In this document: one piece after another, positions 32,798-33,634 of the stretch
How positions within the stretch are numbered: the stretch's first letter is position 1
Layout of the letters: every line of letters starts with the position of its first letter
Assembly (NCBI RefSeq): GCF_003001905.1
Contig: NZ_PVNE01000006.1
Coordinates: 113,407-147,040 of the forward strand
Direction: 5' to 3'
DNA: 33,634 nt
Origin: Planifilum fimeticola
GTDB lineage: Bacteria > Bacillota > Bacilli > Thermoactinomycetales > DSM-44946
Notes under the pieces: generated by a model
What the model saw: only the letters and a program-made list of their open reading frames with translations
Told to the model about the DNA's origin: nothing
Databases searched by the model: none
Program-made: the position numbers and the translations under genes

Positions 32798-32850
32798 AAG
32801 GCGCTGCAACGGTGCCCTATGGGCCGTTGTGCTCGCCTTTCGGCTTTTTT
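32798..32850 (+). terminator. Terminator after the pseudokinase-like gene
   Basis: A long imperfect hairpin has AAGGCG (32798-32803) pairing with CGCCTT (32834-32839) and GCAACGG pairing with CCGTTGT inside. It is followed by TCGGC and six T residues. Confidence 0.7.
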
Positions 32851-33115
32851 GTATGACTGAAGGATAGCTTGAGGTTTTATCTGGGGGCTGCCTGATCCTT
32901 TGCTCTGTTTTGCGCTTGTCGCTCGCCGATGCCGAGGTGAAAGGCTTCTTTACCGGCCTTTTTAACGCGCCAATTCATTCCCGAGAGGCTGCCTTAGAAA
33001 AGAGAAAAGAGGCGTGATGATGACAATCGATGATCCTGGATGATCTTGATGTTTTTAGCAGATGGAGCCGATTCAAATCAGTCCGAGCAAACCAGCTCGT
33101 CCATCGCAGATCTTG
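32851..33115. other. Intergenic stretch between convergent genes
   Basis: No gene is supported. A weak AAAGGC/GCCTTT hairpin with a few T residues (32940-32963) may be another terminator. Otherwise I see nothing. Confidence 0.4.
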
Positions 33116-33409
33116 CTACTTTTTGTTGCTGCTCAGCGTGATTTGCCCGATTTCCGCCACAGCGATATCCTCCGAGTAAAAGTCCACCCAATCATACATT
33201 TCCCGAATCTTCTCCGGGTCGTCTATGCGTTGTCTTTGCAAGTAGTCGATCACATATTTTGCTTCCCCTTCACACCGGGGGCAGTAGACGTCATCCACGG
33301 TGTACGTTACCTTCTGACCCACTTCAAACCGATGGGAAGTGATGAAGCCGTCATCGGAAAACCCGCAGTCATCGCATACCACCGCCAAGTCGTACAATCG
33401 ATTCTCCAT
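33116..33409 (-). CDS. Zinc-ribbon-like small protein, function unknown
   Basis: 97 residues from ATG 33409 on the minus strand, with AGGAGGAGAGA upstream. An in-frame ATG at 33469 would add 20 residues but leave the ribosome-binding site inside the coding part. Two CxxC pairs are visible, VVCDDCGF (Cys12, Cys15) and YCPRCEG (Cys43, Cys46), consistent with one bound zinc. A central RFEVGQKVTYTVDDV stretch suggests beta strands. The C-terminal half is acidic and probably helical (DYLQRQRIDDPEKIREMYDWVDFYSEDIAVAE). No known family is recognised. It converges on the pseudokinase-like gene. Confidence 0.75.
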   Translation of the reverse strand: MENRLYDLAVVCDDCGFSDDGFITSHRFEVGQKVTYTVDDVYCPRCEGEAKYVIDYLQRQRIDDPEKIREMYDWVDFYSEDIAVAEIGQITLSSNKK

Positions 33410-33634
33410 TCCCTGTCTCTCCTCCTGAATGTTTTTTCTCGCACATTGCGCATGCAGAGACGGTTGCACAAAAAGATTCCGTTCATCCCTTTAATGATTC
33501 CATATTAGTTGCTGTTTCAACTCGGACGAATTAGCATTCTAGTGCCCCGTCGACTAACTTAGATCGGGAAATTCCGAAGGAAAATGTTACCTCATGGTCG
33601 AATGGATTCATAGGTGATCGAAATGATTTTCGTT
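33410..33634. other. Terminal AT-richer stretch
   Basis: No gene or recognisable signal is seen from the zinc-ribbon gene start to the window end. Confidence 0.4.

Overview
The window reads as chromosomal DNA of a GC-rich, spore-forming Bacillales bacterium. The ssrA tag (GKQENYALAA) is close to the Geobacillus type. The eno/secG/est/rnr/smpB/ssrA order is the Bacillales one. Ribosome-binding sites are strong GGAGG types with many GTG and TTG starts, and a spore photoproduct lyase gene is present. A Thermoactinomycetaceae-like source is my inference, not proven.

Layout. 1-3066: end of a glycolytic operon (tpiA tail, gpmI, eno) closed by a strong terminator. 3152-7342: secG, a carboxylesterase/monoacylglycerol lipase, RNase R and SmpB, followed by tmRNA (7441-7802), tRNA-Thr(CGT) and a terminator; this is the RNA-decay and trans-translation module. 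8177-8668: small unknown membrane protein. 8909-13722: sugar-uptake operon with an FCD-type GntR regulator, CUT1 binding lipoprotein, two permeases and a NIF3-family protein; no ATPase is encoded. 13785-14567 (minus): enoyl-CoA hydratase, sharing a bidirectional hairpin with the NIF3 gene. 14725-18376: HutC-type GntR regulator followed by SIS sugar isomerase, class II aldolase and PfkB kinase, a tagatose/galactosamine-type catabolic set. 18636-20783: three overlapping genes, two DUF1538 membrane proteins and a tandem PII-like protein. 21160-22134: PLP-dependent dehydratase. 22248-23272: splB broken by a single-base frameshift. 23374-23449 (minus): tRNA-Ala(GGC). 23660-26097 (minus): ABC1/UbiB kinase, a phasin-like protein and a small membrane protein. 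26277-28237: small HTH protein, then a CopD-like membrane protein and a MenA/UbiA prenyltransferase behind an FNR/CRP-type palindrome centred exactly at -41.5. 28465-30270: GH25 lysozyme and an acyl-CoA dehydrogenase-like flavoprotein. 30271-31002: a 0.7 kb stretch without a convincing gene but with a 12-bp perfect hairpin, possibly an element remnant. 31003-33409: EVE-domain protein, a membrane-anchored protein whose cytosolic half looks like a dead protein kinase, and a zinc-ribbon protein.

The points most worth a second look are the transmembrane pseudokinase-like protein, the split DUF1538 plus double-PII operon, the FNR-like site ahead of the CopD/MenA pair, the splB frameshift, and the sugar operons that lack an ATPase and the upstream enzymes. 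I saw no CRISPR array and no intact insertion sequence or prophage.
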